A DNA stretch of 64,000 nucleotides from Planctomycetota bacterium (lineage in GTDB: Bacteria; Planctomycetota; Planctomycetia; Gemmatales; HRBIN36), in contig JACTMY010000013.1 in NCBI GenBank assembly GCA_014584395.1, positions 152,465 to 216,464 of the forward strand, in the 5' to 3' direction. Below, in pieces: positions 28,601-37,635 of this stretch. Below the pieces are notes generated by a model. It made no database searches. It saw nothing but the letters and a program-made list of their open reading frames with translations, and had not been told where the DNA came from. Positions within the stretch are counted from its first letter, which is position 1. Every line of letters starts with the position of its first letter. A program made the translations under genes and the position numbers.

Positions 28601-29923
28601 CTATCTACTTTCGCATGTGCCGCGCAGCTTGTCCAGATGCTGAAAGAAAGTGGGGTAGGTTTTCGCGACACAGTCAGGCTCTTGAATGAGAATGCCGGGG
28701 ACGCGCAGGCCAATGAGGGAGAAGGCCATGGCCAGCCGGTGGTCGCCATGGGGGTTCAGTGATGCCCCTCGAAGGGGGGCAGGCTCAATGTGCAATCCAT
28801 CCGGCTGTTCGGTGACGTGTGCCCCCAGGCGGCGTAATTCCGCGGCCAGGGCAGCCAAACGATCCGACTCCTTCCATCGTATATGGGCCACGCCGCGTAT
28901 CGTCGTCGGTCCCTGAGCAAACAGGGCCACCACGGCCAGGCTCATGACCGTGTCGCTGATGGTGTTCATGTCCACGTCGATCCCCCGCAGCGGACCGCCA
29001 ACGAGAGTCAAGGTGGGCGGGTTGGCCGTTTCCTCCACGGTGCACCCCATCGAGGCGAGCACGTCGACGAAGGCCGCATCTCCCTGCCAGGAAGAGCGAT
29101 TAAGGCCTTCGATGACCATGCGTCCTCCCGTGATCGCGGCGCCGGCCAGGAAATAGCTGGCCGAGGAGGCGTCCGGCTCGATCTCTAGCCGCTTGGTGAA
29201 ATAATGCAAGGGGCGAATGGCAAATGACGCTGGCGGCGCGGTGGTGAAGAGCGCGGAATCGCTGGTTCGGTCGGCGAAATAGTCCACCACTCGCTGCGTC
29301 ATTTGCACATAGGGCCAAGATACCAACGGGCCTTCCACCGCGATGTCGATCGGGCCAGCGGCTCGCGGGGCCACCATCAACAGCGCACTCAGAAATTGGC
29401 TGCTGGCTTCGCCGGAGATGCGGGCTGAACCGCCAGACAAGCCTTGCGATTCAATCCGAATCGGCGGGCAGCCCGAGCCGTGGATGCTTTCGGCGTGGAC
29501 GCCAAGCTGCCTCAGAGCATCAAGTAGCGGTTCGATGGGGCGCTGCCGCATGCGCGGAGTGCCGTCCAATTCGAAGCGGCCATGGCCAAGGCTCAGCAAT
29601 GCCGCAAGAAAGCGGATCGTCGTGCCGGAGTTGCCGCAGAAGAAGCGGGCTTCCTTCGGCCAGGCGGCGCGCGGCGCGGCGGTGACGCGGAGGATCTCTA
29701 AAGTTCGATCCCAGTCGATGGGAATGTTTAACTGGGCCAGGCAGGCCGCCATGAGTTCGGTGTCCTCGGCGGCCAGGGCATGCGTGAGGATCGTGTCGGC
29801 CCCTTGCGGCCCCGGCTCAGCGAGCGCCGCCAAGATCATGGCCCGGTTCGTCAAGCTTTTCGAACCGGGCACCCGCACCCGGCCCGAGAGGGGCTGTCGC
29901 AGTGGCTCGATCGTCCGCTCCAT
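28601..29923 (-). CDS. aroA: 3-phosphoshikimate 1-carboxyvinyltransferase (EPSP synthase)
   Basis: Joins phosphoenolpyruvate to shikimate-3-phosphate in the pathway to aromatic amino acids. The 440-residue protein has the substrate-binding VPGSKSLTNRAMILAALA at the N-terminus, the FCGNSGTTIRFLAALLS block, GTPRMRQRPIEPLLDAL, and IRWKESDRLAALAAELR with the catalytic-site Lys/Glu; GDHRLAMAFSLIGL closes the second domain. I used ATG 29923 (MERTIEPLRQP, CGGAA upstream); an in-frame start at 29974 would overlap the hydrolase stop. It lies 32 bp downstream of the hydrolase gene on the same strand, so the two may be cotranscribed. A GGGACC/GGTCCC hairpin just downstream lacks a T run. Confidence 0.94.
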   Translation of the reverse strand: MERTIEPLRQPLSGRVRVPGSKSLTNRAMILAALAEPGPQGADTILTHALAAEDTELMAACLAQLNIPIDWDRTLEILRVTAAPRAAWPKEARFFCGNSGTTIRFLAALLSLGHGRFELDGTPRMRQRPIEPLLDALRQLGVHAESIHGSGCPPIRIESQGLSGGSARISGEASSQFLSALLMVAPRAAGPIDIAVEGPLVSWPYVQMTQRVVDYFADRTSDSALFTTAPPASFAIRPLHYFTKRLEIEPDASSASYFLAGAAITGGRMVIEGLNRSSWQGDAAFVDVLASMGCTVEETANPPTLTLVGGPLRGIDVDMNTISDTVMSLAVVALFAQGPTTIRGVAHIRWKESDRLAALAAELRRLGAHVTEQPDGLHIEPAPLRGASLNPHGDHRLAMAFSLIGLRVPGILIQEPDCVAKTYPTFFQHLDKLRGTCESR

Positions 29924-29955
29924 TGCGATTCCGGGCTTGTGCTCACGATCGCTGG

Positions 29956-31527
29956 TCACTGCTTTTTGATCCACTCGCTGAGGAACTCCAGCACATGAGT
30001 GGCGAAGGTTTCCTCGATTTTGCCATATTCGCCGACATGGCCCGTCTCTGTGTGTTGAAAAAGATGATTCAGCTTCGGGAAGGCCTTGATGGTGACGTTC
30101 TTGTTGCCGCCTTCCTCTAGGGCCTTGGCAATGGCCTTCAGATTCTCCTCGCAGGGCACTTGCAGGTCCAACTCGCCGTTAATCGCCAGGACGGGGCAGC
30201 GGACTTTGGTCAAGGTAGGGTAAGGATCATAGGACAGGAAGAAACGCATCCAAGGGGAATTCAGTTGCGCGATCACTGCCTTGTACTGCGTGCGGAATTG
30301 TTCCTCAGCATTTTTGTTAGTCTTCTCGTCTTTTGACGCTTCTCCACCCGCCAATTGCTGGGCGAATTCCTGCCATTCCTCGGACGTGATTTTGGTGATT
30401 TCATCTTCGATGAATTTGAGCATCGCTGCGCTGGCTTTCTTTTCGTCCGGCTCGTTTTCGATGATGGCCACCATCGCGTTAATCATCCGTTCGCTGCGGT
30501 CAAACGCTTTCTGATTCGCTTTGTTCACCTGGGCGATCAGGACGCGCTGTTTGCGGAGAATCTCATCGCCGCGTATGCCTGTCCCCGCCAGGAGGACGAT
30601 AAAGGCCACGTCCGGGGACTCGACGGCGACCATGGGGGCGATCAGCCCTCCTTCGCTGTGGCCCATAAGGCCGATCTTCTTTGGGTTGATCTCCGGACGA
30701 GTTTTCAGATAGTTCACGCAGGCCAAGATGTCGGTGGCGAAATCGGCCGACGTGGCCTTGGCGAAATTCCCCTTGGATTTGCCGACGCCCCTGTCATCGC
30801 AGCGCAGCACGGCAATGCCTTGCCGCGTTAGATGATCGGCGATGACCCAAAAAGGCTTGTGGCCAAGAATTTCCTCATCCCGGTTTTGGGGACCCGAGCC
30901 GGTGATCATGATGACGGCGGTGAATGGCCCTTGCCCTTCGGGCAGCGTGAGCGTGCCCGCCAACGTCACCTTTTCCGCTTTGGGATTGTCAATCGTCACT
31001 TCCTCGCTCTTGTAAGGAAACGGCGGCTTCGGCTCCTGCGGTCGATTAAGCACGGTTGGCTTGTCTTTTTTGTGCAGCACCAGCGGGAACTTTTGCATGG
31101 CCTGCTCGAACGTACCTTTCAAGGTTTGCTCATCTTCCGAAAGCTGGGCTGAATAGACGATGCCGCCGAGTTTAAACTCGAGGGTGATTTGATTGTCCTT
31201 GACGGTAACGGACGAAAGGGGAAGATCCCGCACCCCTTGATCCAGGCTGTCCATGGTTCCGGTAAAGCTGCCGTCATTCTTGCGCTTGATCTGAAACCCC
31301 AAGCGCAACTCGATGGCGGAGATCTTGAGCGTTCCTTCCCAAACGCCTTCCATGGGGGATTGGGCACTAGACTTTTCCGGTGGATCCTTTTTCACTTCGT
31401 CCGCCTTTGTGTCATCGGCGGCGCACCGGCCATGATCCAGACCCATCATCCCGGTCCAGACACATAGACCGACCCATAATGGCAGGAGGATCCAAAAAGC
31501 AAGACGCCCATCGCGATGCAACCCCAT
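29956..31527 (-). CDS. Secreted alpha/beta hydrolase (S9/dienelactone-hydrolase-like)
   Basis: A 523-residue exported hydrolase. Residues 1-36 form a signal sequence or anchor; about 55-175 is a beta-rich N-terminal domain found in this planctomycete group; the alpha/beta hydrolase fold follows. Catalytic residues are readable: nucleophile Ser in GHSEGG, Asp in INGELDLQVP and His in PKLNHLFQHT; the oxyanion loop is ITGSGPQNRD. Family members are esterases or peptidases, and the substrate is unknown. It is preceded by a well-formed promoter whose spacer contains a perfect dyad (31587-31602), so expression is probably controlled by a repressor. It likely leads the transcript that continues into aroA. 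Confidence 0.9.
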   Translation of the reverse strand: MGLHRDGRLAFWILLPLWVGLCVWTGMMGLDHGRCAADDTKADEVKKDPPEKSSAQSPMEGVWEGTLKISAIELRLGFQIKRKNDGSFTGTMDSLDQGVRDLPLSSVTVKDNQITLEFKLGGIVYSAQLSEDEQTLKGTFEQAMQKFPLVLHKKDKPTVLNRPQEPKPPFPYKSEEVTIDNPKAEKVTLAGTLTLPEGQGPFTAVIMITGSGPQNRDEEILGHKPFWVIADHLTRQGIAVLRCDDRGVGKSKGNFAKATSADFATDILACVNYLKTRPEINPKKIGLMGHSEGGLIAPMVAVESPDVAFIVLLAGTGIRGDEILRKQRVLIAQVNKANQKAFDRSERMINAMVAIIENEPDEKKASAAMLKFIEDEITKITSEEWQEFAQQLAGGEASKDEKTNKNAEEQFRTQYKAVIAQLNSPWMRFFLSYDPYPTLTKVRCPVLAINGELDLQVPCEENLKAIAKALEEGGNKNVTIKAFPKLNHLFQHTETGHVGEYGKIEETFATHVLEFLSEWIKKQ

Positions 31528-31583
31528 GTCTCAACCCCGCAAGTGGTAAATCGTTTGATCGTTGCTTGGATCACGCCAGGATA

Positions 31584-31612
31584 ATGTTAGACAAATGTCT
31601 AAATACAGTCAA
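31584..31612 (-). promoter_or_regulatory. Promoter with embedded dyad operator for the hydrolase gene
   Basis: Minus strand: -35 TTGACT (31612-31607), 17 nt spacer, -10 TAACAT (31589-31584). The dyad TTAGACA-AA-TGTCTAA (31587-31602) is perfect over 7 bp arms and spans the spacer and the edge of the -10. It has the GACA-nn-TGTC form reminiscent of BlaI/MecI/CopY-family operators (TACA-nn-TGTA). Transcription would start near 31577, giving a leader of about 50 nt. The regulator gene is not in the window. Confidence 0.65.
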
Positions 31613-31761
31613 GCGGCACCGTGACGAATGGTGTTTTTCATGGTCCTGTTCAACGCTCATGTCGCATCCATCATACAACGATGCTTGTAAGCGGACGGAA
31701 CCTCCGAGCGATCATCCGATCATCAAGGAGGCGGTTCAAAAGGCAGGACGTGGAGCATGCT

Positions 31762-32733
31762 ATGCGGTTGTTTCTGTACGAATATGGCAGCTTGCCCCGC
31801 AGGGAAGCATTGCCTGATTCGATTCGGATTGAAGGCCAGGCCATGCTGAACGCTTTGCGAGAAGATGCACGGCGCACGCCAGGCTGCGAGGCTATGTGGA
31901 TCGATGCCGCCACGCCGTTGGACCTTGAGCAAGAGCGGTTGGCTTTGCAGTCCCTGGCCCGTCAAGCCGATGGCTGCATCGTGATCGCGCCCGAATTTTC
32001 TGGGCTGCTGGAAACGCGCTGCCGGTGGGTGGAAGAGGCGGGCGGGAAATGGCTTGGCCCGTCTTCGTCAGCGGTGGTCTTGTGCGGTGACAAATGGCAT
32101 CTCTATCAGCATTGGGTCAAGCGACACGTTCCTACGCCGCGTACATGGTTGCCCAAAGACCTGCCTGCTGATCTGCCACCGCTGCTGCACAAGCACCGTT
32201 ATGGAGCTGGCTCGCTGGCAATCGGCATGGGACTGCACCCCGGCCACGGTTCTGAAGCTCCGTCCATGAAGGACGTGCTGTATCAAGCGTTTCATCCGGG
32301 TTGGCCAGCCAGTGTCAGCCTCTTGATCGGCCCCGATGGTTGGACGTTGCCGCTATTGCCGGGCGAGCAGATGCTTTCCGATGAGGGTAAATTCCAATAT
32401 CGCGGCGGTCGCTGGCCGCTGTCGCCGCGGCTGCAAGATCGCGCCGTCGATCTCGCTCGGAAAGCCGTGGCGGGGATACCGGGTTTGCTGGGCTATGTCG
32501 GCGTCGATCTCATTTTGGGGGAAGCGGAAGATGGCTCAAACGATGCGGCCATCGAAATCAATCCCCGATGGACGACGTCGTATCTTGGCCTGCGGCTTAT
32601 GACAACCGCTTCGATCTTGGAGTTGTTGTTGAGCGTATGCGCGGGATATCGGCCAAAACCGCCGCGTTGGGCGGAGGCAGGGATCGAAATCACGCCAGCG
32701 GGGCAGGCGTGTCCTTGGCAGAGCGGCTCTTGA
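31762..32733 (+). CDS. ATP-grasp ligase, MfnD-like (tyramine-glutamate ligase family)
   Basis: A 323-residue ATP-grasp protein. It starts MRLFLYEYGSLP, close to the usual N-terminus of COG1821/MfnD proteins, and contains the ATP-grasp lysine/glycine region LLHKHRYGAGSLAIG (about 145-160) and the metal-binding C-terminal motif AIEINPRWTTSYLGLRL. MfnD ligates glutamate to tyramine in methanofuran synthesis. Planctomycetes use methanofuran/tetrahydromethanopterin-type C1 carriers, so that role is plausible, but no C1 gene lies next to it. The ATG at 31762 fits the family; upstream in-frame sequence is not protein-like. Its 3' end overlaps the convergent psd gene by 44 bp. Confidence 0.8.
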   Translation: MRLFLYEYGSLPRREALPDSIRIEGQAMLNALREDARRTPGCEAMWIDAATPLDLEQERLALQSLARQADGCIVIAPEFSGLLETRCRWVEEAGGKWLGPSSSAVVLCGDKWHLYQHWVKRHVPTPRTWLPKDLPADLPPLLHKHRYGAGSLAIGMGLHPGHGSEAPSMKDVLYQAFHPGWPASVSLLIGPDGWTLPLLPGEQMLSDEGKFQYRGGRWPLSPRLQDRAVDLARKAVAGIPGLLGYVGVDLILGEAEDGSNDAAIEINPRWTTSYLGLRLMTTASILELLLSVCAGYRPKPPRWAEAGIEITPAGQACPWQSGS

Positions 32734-33715
32734 AGCGCAGCAGGATGCTGCTCCCGCCGTGGACGACGTCGCCGACCTTGACGATCGGCTCCGCGCCCAG
32801 GTTTATCGGGAGATAGATTTCCGTGCGGGAGCCGATTTTGATCATGCCGATGCGGTCGCCGATGTGCCACTGATCGCCTACTTTCACGGGGCAAACGATG
32901 CGGCGCGCGATCGCTCCAGCGATTTGCTTGAGCCGCATGCGGCCCTGCAGGGCCTCATCCCAAAAATCGATCCAAAGCTGTTCATTCTTGACGGCGGAGA
33001 TCGCTTTCATGGCATTGAAATATTCGCCGGGAAAATAGCGAATCCGTTCGACCCGCCCGGTGCGCGGCGCTCGATTGACGTGCACATTGAACACAGACAG
33101 AAAAATGCTGATCCGCAAAGCCTTGCCTTCGGGGAAATCGGGATCGCTGACTTCCTCGATGTGGGTGACTTTGCCGTCGGCGGGGCTGACGAGCGCATAG
33201 GGGTCCGAGGGGATTGTCCGCTCCGGGTCGCGGAAAAAGGAGAGAATGAACAACCAGCCGATCAGGATGAGGAAACTCAGGATCGACCCCAGCCAAACCG
33301 GCAGTCCAAACCACATGAGCCCGCTCACGATCACACTCAATAGGAGACTGATGAGGGTGGCGATAACGACTTCCCCCAACCCCCACCGCGCCAAGGGCCA
33401 GCGATCGCGGTGTCGAAAGCCGTCGTCCTCCGGGGCAAAGGAATAGCCGCAGACGTTGCGGAAAAACTTGAGATCGCGGCTATCGATGACCTCGCCTCTG
33501 CATCCCAGGGATTTGCCGGGACAGTCCGGACAGATCCCCTGGCGTTTGGCTTGCATGGCGGCGACGTAACCCGGACAAAAGCGTTTGAGCCACCAGCGCC
33601 GCCATGCTCCCCAGGCCAGTTCCAAATGAACACACATCCCGCCGCCTGGTTGAATCCCGTGCATGGGAGCTTCGGGAAGGGATGGCATGGGCGCGTCACT
33701 GGGCGAGTCCGACAT
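32690..33715 (-). CDS. psd: Phosphatidylserine decarboxylase with Cys-rich N-terminal extension
   Basis: Makes phosphatidylethanolamine at the membrane. The catalytic part (about 145-341) is the short proenzyme type: ALVSPADGKVTHIEEV, FLSVFNVHVNRAPRTGRV and the self-cleavage site GGSS, where cleavage before Ser322 would create the pyruvoyl cofactor. Two adjacent hydrophobic segments lie at about 108-145. Unusually, residues 1-100 form an extension with six Cys (28, 47, 62, 65, 72, 89), including CPDCPGKSLGC. I chose ATG 33715 (MSDSPSD); the frame is open another 115 codons upstream but overlaps the adjacent gene. It overlaps the ATP-grasp gene tail to tail by 44 bp. Confidence 0.9.
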   Translation of the reverse strand: MSDSPSDAPMPSLPEAPMHGIQPGGGMCVHLELAWGAWRRWWLKRFCPGYVAAMQAKRQGICPDCPGKSLGCRGEVIDSRDLKFFRNVCGYSFAPEDDGFRHRDRWPLARWGLGEVVIATLISLLLSVIVSGLMWFGLPVWLGSILSFLILIGWLFILSFFRDPERTIPSDPYALVSPADGKVTHIEEVSDPDFPEGKALRISIFLSVFNVHVNRAPRTGRVERIRYFPGEYFNAMKAISAVKNEQLWIDFWDEALQGRMRLKQIAGAIARRIVCPVKVGDQWHIGDRIGMIKIGSRTEIYLPINLGAEPIVKVGDVVHGGSSILLRFKSRSAKDTPAPLA

Positions 33716-33762
33716 GAGCAATTTCTCGTCGAGTTGAAGGAAGCTTGGCGGTCGAAGGACCA

Positions 33763-34239
33763 TCAAAGCTTGCGGGTGCGCGGATCGACCCGTTTGGACT
33801 TTTGCAGCAGCCGACTCCGCAACGCGGAGACGTTGAGCGGCGGCGGTTTGTCGGTGACGGGGATCGCTCCTTCCGTGGAGACATCGGGATTGACGCTGTT
33901 CACCGCTTCGGCGGCCAGTTCTTTCTCGGCTTCCTCTTCGTCGTCCGTCAAGTAGGCGCGGCGGACCCCGCCGATGATTTCGCCAAAGATCGCCTGCACG
34001 ACATGGTCGTCCTGTGGGCGGGTGAAAAAGACCATGTCGATGTGGTCGTAAGGAATGCAAAAGACGCGGTCGGCGTCGTCGGTTCCACCCAGCCGACCGC
34101 GAACGATCATGAGTTTATCGAGATATTTCATGATCCGCTGAAAGGCGACTTCGGCGCCGTTTTTTAAAGAGATCATGATCAATTCATGCTCTTTATCAGG
34201 AATGCCCTTGAAAAAGTCGATCCAGTCGCTGCCCGTCAT
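33763..34239 (-). CDS. Conserved-looking hypothetical protein
   Basis: A 158-residue soluble protein that I do not recognise. Residues 1-75 form a compact alpha/beta region (MTGSDWIDFFKGIPDKEHEL, then ISLKNGAEVAFQRIMKYLD and FCIPYDHIDMVFFT); 95-120 is acidic (DDEEEAEKEL); the last 25 residues are basic (SRLLQKSKRVDPRTRKL). There is no signal peptide or membrane segment. It lies 47 bp upstream of psd in the same direction and may share its transcript. Confidence 0.78.
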   Translation of the reverse strand: MTGSDWIDFFKGIPDKEHELIMISLKNGAEVAFQRIMKYLDKLMIVRGRLGGTDDADRVFCIPYDHIDMVFFTRPQDDHVVQAIFGEIIGGVRRAYLTDDEEEAEKELAAEAVNSVNPDVSTEGAIPVTDKPPPLNVSALRSRLLQKSKRVDPRTRKL

Positions 34240-34438
34240 GAGGAATCATGCCTCCACGCCATGAGGTCAATGCCGTTCGGCGGACACCGTATTATAAATC
34301 ACAAACCTTGAAGGTGAAAGGGTTCTTGAGGAAAGTGCTCCCAACATGGAAGCCCCGCGTGCTTCACGACATGGAGAAGGTTCGCGGGCAATAGCTTGCG
34401 ATGGTCGAGCCTGTTGCCTTAAAATGCAACGTTGAAGC

Positions 34439-35260
34439 ATGTTACGTCGGTCGCCTTTTGGCCTGCCTTGGAAGAGCATGTTTGAGTCGGTTGACTTGCC
34501 CTTGCCTGCCACCCCTGACGATGCCATAGGCGAAGTCTTCACCGAGCCGGTCCGCATCGATCAGCATTTATTCTGGATTCGCCGACCGGCGGACCCGGAT
34601 CGCGTGTTGGACCATCCCGCAACTCATGCCGCCTTTGCTCGGGATGAGTACATGCCTTATTGGTGCGATTTGTGGCCCGCCGCCCGCATTTTGGCCAAGG
34701 TATTGATGCGCGAGGAATGGCCTCAGGGATGGACCGTCCTGGAACTGGGGTGCGGCTTGGGTCTGCCCGGAATCGCCGCGCTCACGAAGGGGTTGCACGT
34801 CACGTTCAGCGATTACGATCGTACCGCGCTGCGCTTCGCCGCGGAGAATGCCCTGCTCAACGGCTGCGCGGCGAGTTCCTTTGAACTGCTGCCGTTTGAC
34901 TGGCGTCATCCCCCCAACCGCCGCTTCGATCTGATCCTGGCTTCCGATCTGATTTACGAAGAACGGAATGTGCCCGTCGTCGTGGATGTTCTGAAACAGA
35001 TGCTGGATCCAAAAGGAGTATGTCTGTTGACGGATCAGGATCGCAAACCAGCAGGGATGCTGCGAACCGCTTTGATGGCAGCGGGCTTCATGTTCACGAC
35101 CGAGATGTTGCGCGCCGGCCAGCCGGCCAGTCCGGGGCAGCCCGCGCCGATGCGGGTGAAAGGAACGCTGTATCGCATTCGATTCAGCGAAACTTGCCAG
35201 CCCGCCAGGGACGCCATACCTCAAACGGCCGCATCCGCTCCAAACATAAATCGGATATGA
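34439..35260 (+). CDS. Class I SAM-dependent methyltransferase (METTL/Methyltransf_16-like)
   Basis: A 273-residue protein with the lysine-methyltransferase-like Rossmann fold: post-start YWCDLWPAARILAKVL, motif I VLELGCGLGLPGIAA (near 102-116), motif II acidic VTFSDYDRTALRFAAEN, and motif IV FDLILASDLIYEE. The WPA block before motif I and the DLIYEE end of motif IV are typical of the group that includes ETFB and other protein-lysine methyltransferases. The target is unknown. ATG 34478 (MFESVDLPLP), with GGAAGAG just upstream, is a credible alternative start. Confidence 0.85.
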   Translation: MLRRSPFGLPWKSMFESVDLPLPATPDDAIGEVFTEPVRIDQHLFWIRRPADPDRVLDHPATHAAFARDEYMPYWCDLWPAARILAKVLMREEWPQGWTVLELGCGLGLPGIAALTKGLHVTFSDYDRTALRFAAENALLNGCAASSFELLPFDWRHPPNRRFDLILASDLIYEERNVPVVVDVLKQMLDPKGVCLLTDQDRKPAGMLRTALMAAGFMFTTEMLRAGQPASPGQPAPMRVKGTLYRIRFSETCQPARDAIPQTAASAPNINRI

Positions 35261-35359
35261 TGATCCACAATTGCATGGCTCACATGCTGCATCCGCTATA
35301 AAATAGCGTTTGACTTGGAGCTTCACCTGCATCTCCCCGCAACTAACCCTCTCAACGTG

Positions 35360-36814
35360 ATGGGTGCACCTTTGTCTCATTTTCAGATCATTCAAGGCGG
35401 CATGGGCGTGGGTGTTTCCCACTGGGGCCTCGCCCGGACGGTCTCCATGCTGGGCCAATTGGGCGTCGTCTCTGGAACAGGCCTGGCAGCGGTGTTGGCC
35501 CGCCGCCTACAAGCGGGCGATGAAGGCGGCCATCTCCGCCGCGCCATGGCACGCTTCCCATGCACGGAGATCGCACAGCGGGTATTGAAGCGTTACTTCG
35601 TCGAGGGGGGCAAGCCGCCGAAGCAACCCTATAAGTACACTCCCATGCCGCGCTTATTACGGCATGCCCAGGTGGACGAACTCACGTTGCTGGCCAATTT
35701 TGTTGAAGTCTACCTGGCGAAAGAAGGGCATTCGGGTCCGATTGGCATCAATTATTTAGAGAAAATCCAGCTTCCGACGCTGGCATCGCTTTATGGCGCC
35801 ATGCTCGCTGGGGTGGACTACGTTCTCATGGGTGCAGGGATCCCTCGATCTATCCCCGGCATCCTGGACGCCTTCGCCGCCGGTCGCGCGGCCGAGCAAC
35901 GCATCGAGGTTCTTGGGGCATCGCCCGAAAACCCATTCGTCATGCATTTTGATCCCGCGTGGTTCCTTTCAAGCCCCCCCATTTTGCGTCGTCCGCAATT
36001 CATCCCGATCGTGTCGTCCGCTGTCTTGGCGCTCAATCTGGCTCGTAAGTCGAACGGCCAGGTCAATGGTTTCGTCGTGGAAGGCCCCACAGCGGGTGGT
36101 CACAATGCGCCGCCGCGCGGACCGCTGCAACTCAGCGACCGCGGCGAACCGATCTATGGGGAGCGAGACGTGGTCGAGATGGGGCGCATGCGCGATCTGG
36201 GGCTGCCCTTTTGGCTGGCCGGGGGGTACGCCCATCGACATGGCCTGGCCCGGGCCTTGGAGCAAGGAGCGGCAGGCATCCAGGTAGGTACGGCCTTTGC
36301 GTTTTGCAACGAATCGGGCATCACCCCCGAACTCAAAAAGAAAGTGCTTCAAGAAAGCCTGGCCGGGAGGACAGACGTCTTCACCGACCCATCGGGTTCG
36401 CCCACCGGCTTTCCCTTTAAAGTTCTCAGATTGGCCGGCACCGTCGCCGACCCGAACACCTATTGTCGCCGAAAGCGTGTTTGCGATCTGGGCTTTCTGA
36501 GGCAGATGTATCGAAGGGAAGATGGCCGTGTCGGCTACCGCTGCCCTGCCGAACCGATGGTCGACTATGTTCGCAAACAGGGATTGGCCAGTGAAGCCCA
36601 TGGCCGCCTTTGCTTGTGCAACGGATTGTTCAGCACCATCGGTCATGGACAAAGGAAAGCCAACGGTGAATGCGAACCTCCCCTGCTCACCGCGGGAGAT
36701 GATGTGAAAAACCTGCGCCAGTTCCTTCCCGAAGGCGCAAGCAGCTATTCGGCGGCCGATGTGCTCCGCGTGTTGCTCAATGCCGAAAAAGCCAGCCTAG
36801 CCACATCCCAGTGA
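35360..36814 (+). CDS. Nitronate monooxygenase / 2-nitropropane dioxygenase-like flavoprotein
   Basis: A 484-residue TIM-barrel FMN protein. Signatures are HFQIIQGGMGVGVS at the N-terminus, NGFVVEGPTAGGHNAPPRG (near 245) and the phosphate-binding ALEQGAAGIQVGTAFAFC (near 310). It is longer than the standard 320-360 residues, with an extra C-terminal Cys-containing region (CRRKRVCDLG, RLCLCNGL). In this family members act as nitronate monooxygenases or, in the longer forms, as PfaD-like enoyl reductases. No polyketide or lipid genes are adjacent, so the substrate is undecided. ATG 35360 gives the family-like start; a TTG at 35315 is also in frame. Confidence 0.87.
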   Translation: MGAPLSHFQIIQGGMGVGVSHWGLARTVSMLGQLGVVSGTGLAAVLARRLQAGDEGGHLRRAMARFPCTEIAQRVLKRYFVEGGKPPKQPYKYTPMPRLLRHAQVDELTLLANFVEVYLAKEGHSGPIGINYLEKIQLPTLASLYGAMLAGVDYVLMGAGIPRSIPGILDAFAAGRAAEQRIEVLGASPENPFVMHFDPAWFLSSPPILRRPQFIPIVSSAVLALNLARKSNGQVNGFVVEGPTAGGHNAPPRGPLQLSDRGEPIYGERDVVEMGRMRDLGLPFWLAGGYAHRHGLARALEQGAAGIQVGTAFAFCNESGITPELKKKVLQESLAGRTDVFTDPSGSPTGFPFKVLRLAGTVADPNTYCRRKRVCDLGFLRQMYRREDGRVGYRCPAEPMVDYVRKQGLASEAHGRLCLCNGLFSTIGHGQRKANGECEPPLLTAGDDVKNLRQFLPEGASSYSAADVLRVLLNAEKASLATSQ

Positions 36815-36957
36815 CCCACTCTTTGCCATGCGTTGGACACAGCATGCTCGATCGACTGTTGGCCCAGCAAAAAGTTCGCTCATCACACGGATCGATCTTG
36901 TACAATCCTCATGAGCGGCCGCGAACGCCGGCGAATCACGGCTGATAAACAGGTCTG

Positions 36958-37635
36958 ATGCAAGGTCTGATGAACGTGATGCAGTTGCCCCCGATCTTCC
37001 TGTTTCGTTTGGAGTTTGCCTGTCCTTTTTGGGCCAAAATGCCCTTGGGCAAAGGGGACGCACTCCTCGACTTGCCGGGACCTGCTCGGATCGACGACCG
37101 AGTTCAACTCATGTGCGCTTCTCCTTTTGCCGACGTTCGCTTTGCCTGGAATGATCAAGGGCTGGGTGTGCAAGCCGTCGTCAAGGGCAAGGAGCAGCCC
37201 CCCATCGGCGACAAGGCTCGTCCGCGCAGCAGCGACGGCCTGACGGTTTGGATCGACACGCGCGATACCCGGAATATCCATCGCGCCAGCCGCTATTGCC
37301 ATCAATTTTGCTTTCTTCCCACGGGCGGCGGCGAGGAGTTTGATGAACCTTACGCTGTGCAACTGCCCATTCATCGCGCCCAGCAGGACGCCCCCATCGT
37401 TGAACCGGGCCTGATTCCTTTCCGCGCTCATCGGTTCAAGTCGGGATATCGGCTCGAAGCTTTCTTGGATAAGAAGCTGCTGAACGGCTACGATCCGGAG
37501 GTCAACGCGCGTCTGGGATTTTACTATGTCGTTCGCGATGCCGAGCATGGGGAGCAATCGCTGGGGCTTGGCGCCGAATTTCCTTACGCGGAAGACCCCA
37601 GTTTGTGGAGCACCTTGGCGTTGACCCGTGAATAA
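36958..37635 (+). CDS. CBM9/DOMON-like beta-sandwich protein
   Basis: A 225-residue soluble protein resembling the carbohydrate-binding family 9-like fold used in bacterial sugar- or haem-binding modules. Features are FADVRFAWNDQGLGVQAVVKG near the middle of the sandwich, DGLTVWIDTRDTRNIHRASR around 90-110, and YRLEAFLDKKLLNGYDPE near 165-182. There is no signal peptide, which is unusual for CBM9 proteins. The stop overlaps the start of the JAMM gene by 8 bp, so the two are probably translationally coupled and may work together. Confidence 0.72.
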   Translation: MQGLMNVMQLPPIFLFRLEFACPFWAKMPLGKGDALLDLPGPARIDDRVQLMCASPFADVRFAWNDQGLGVQAVVKGKEQPPIGDKARPRSSDGLTVWIDTRDTRNIHRASRYCHQFCFLPTGGGEEFDEPYAVQLPIHRAQQDAPIVEPGLIPFRAHRFKSGYRLEAFLDKKLLNGYDPEVNARLGFYYVVRDAEHGEQSLGLGAEFPYAEDPSLWSTLALTRE

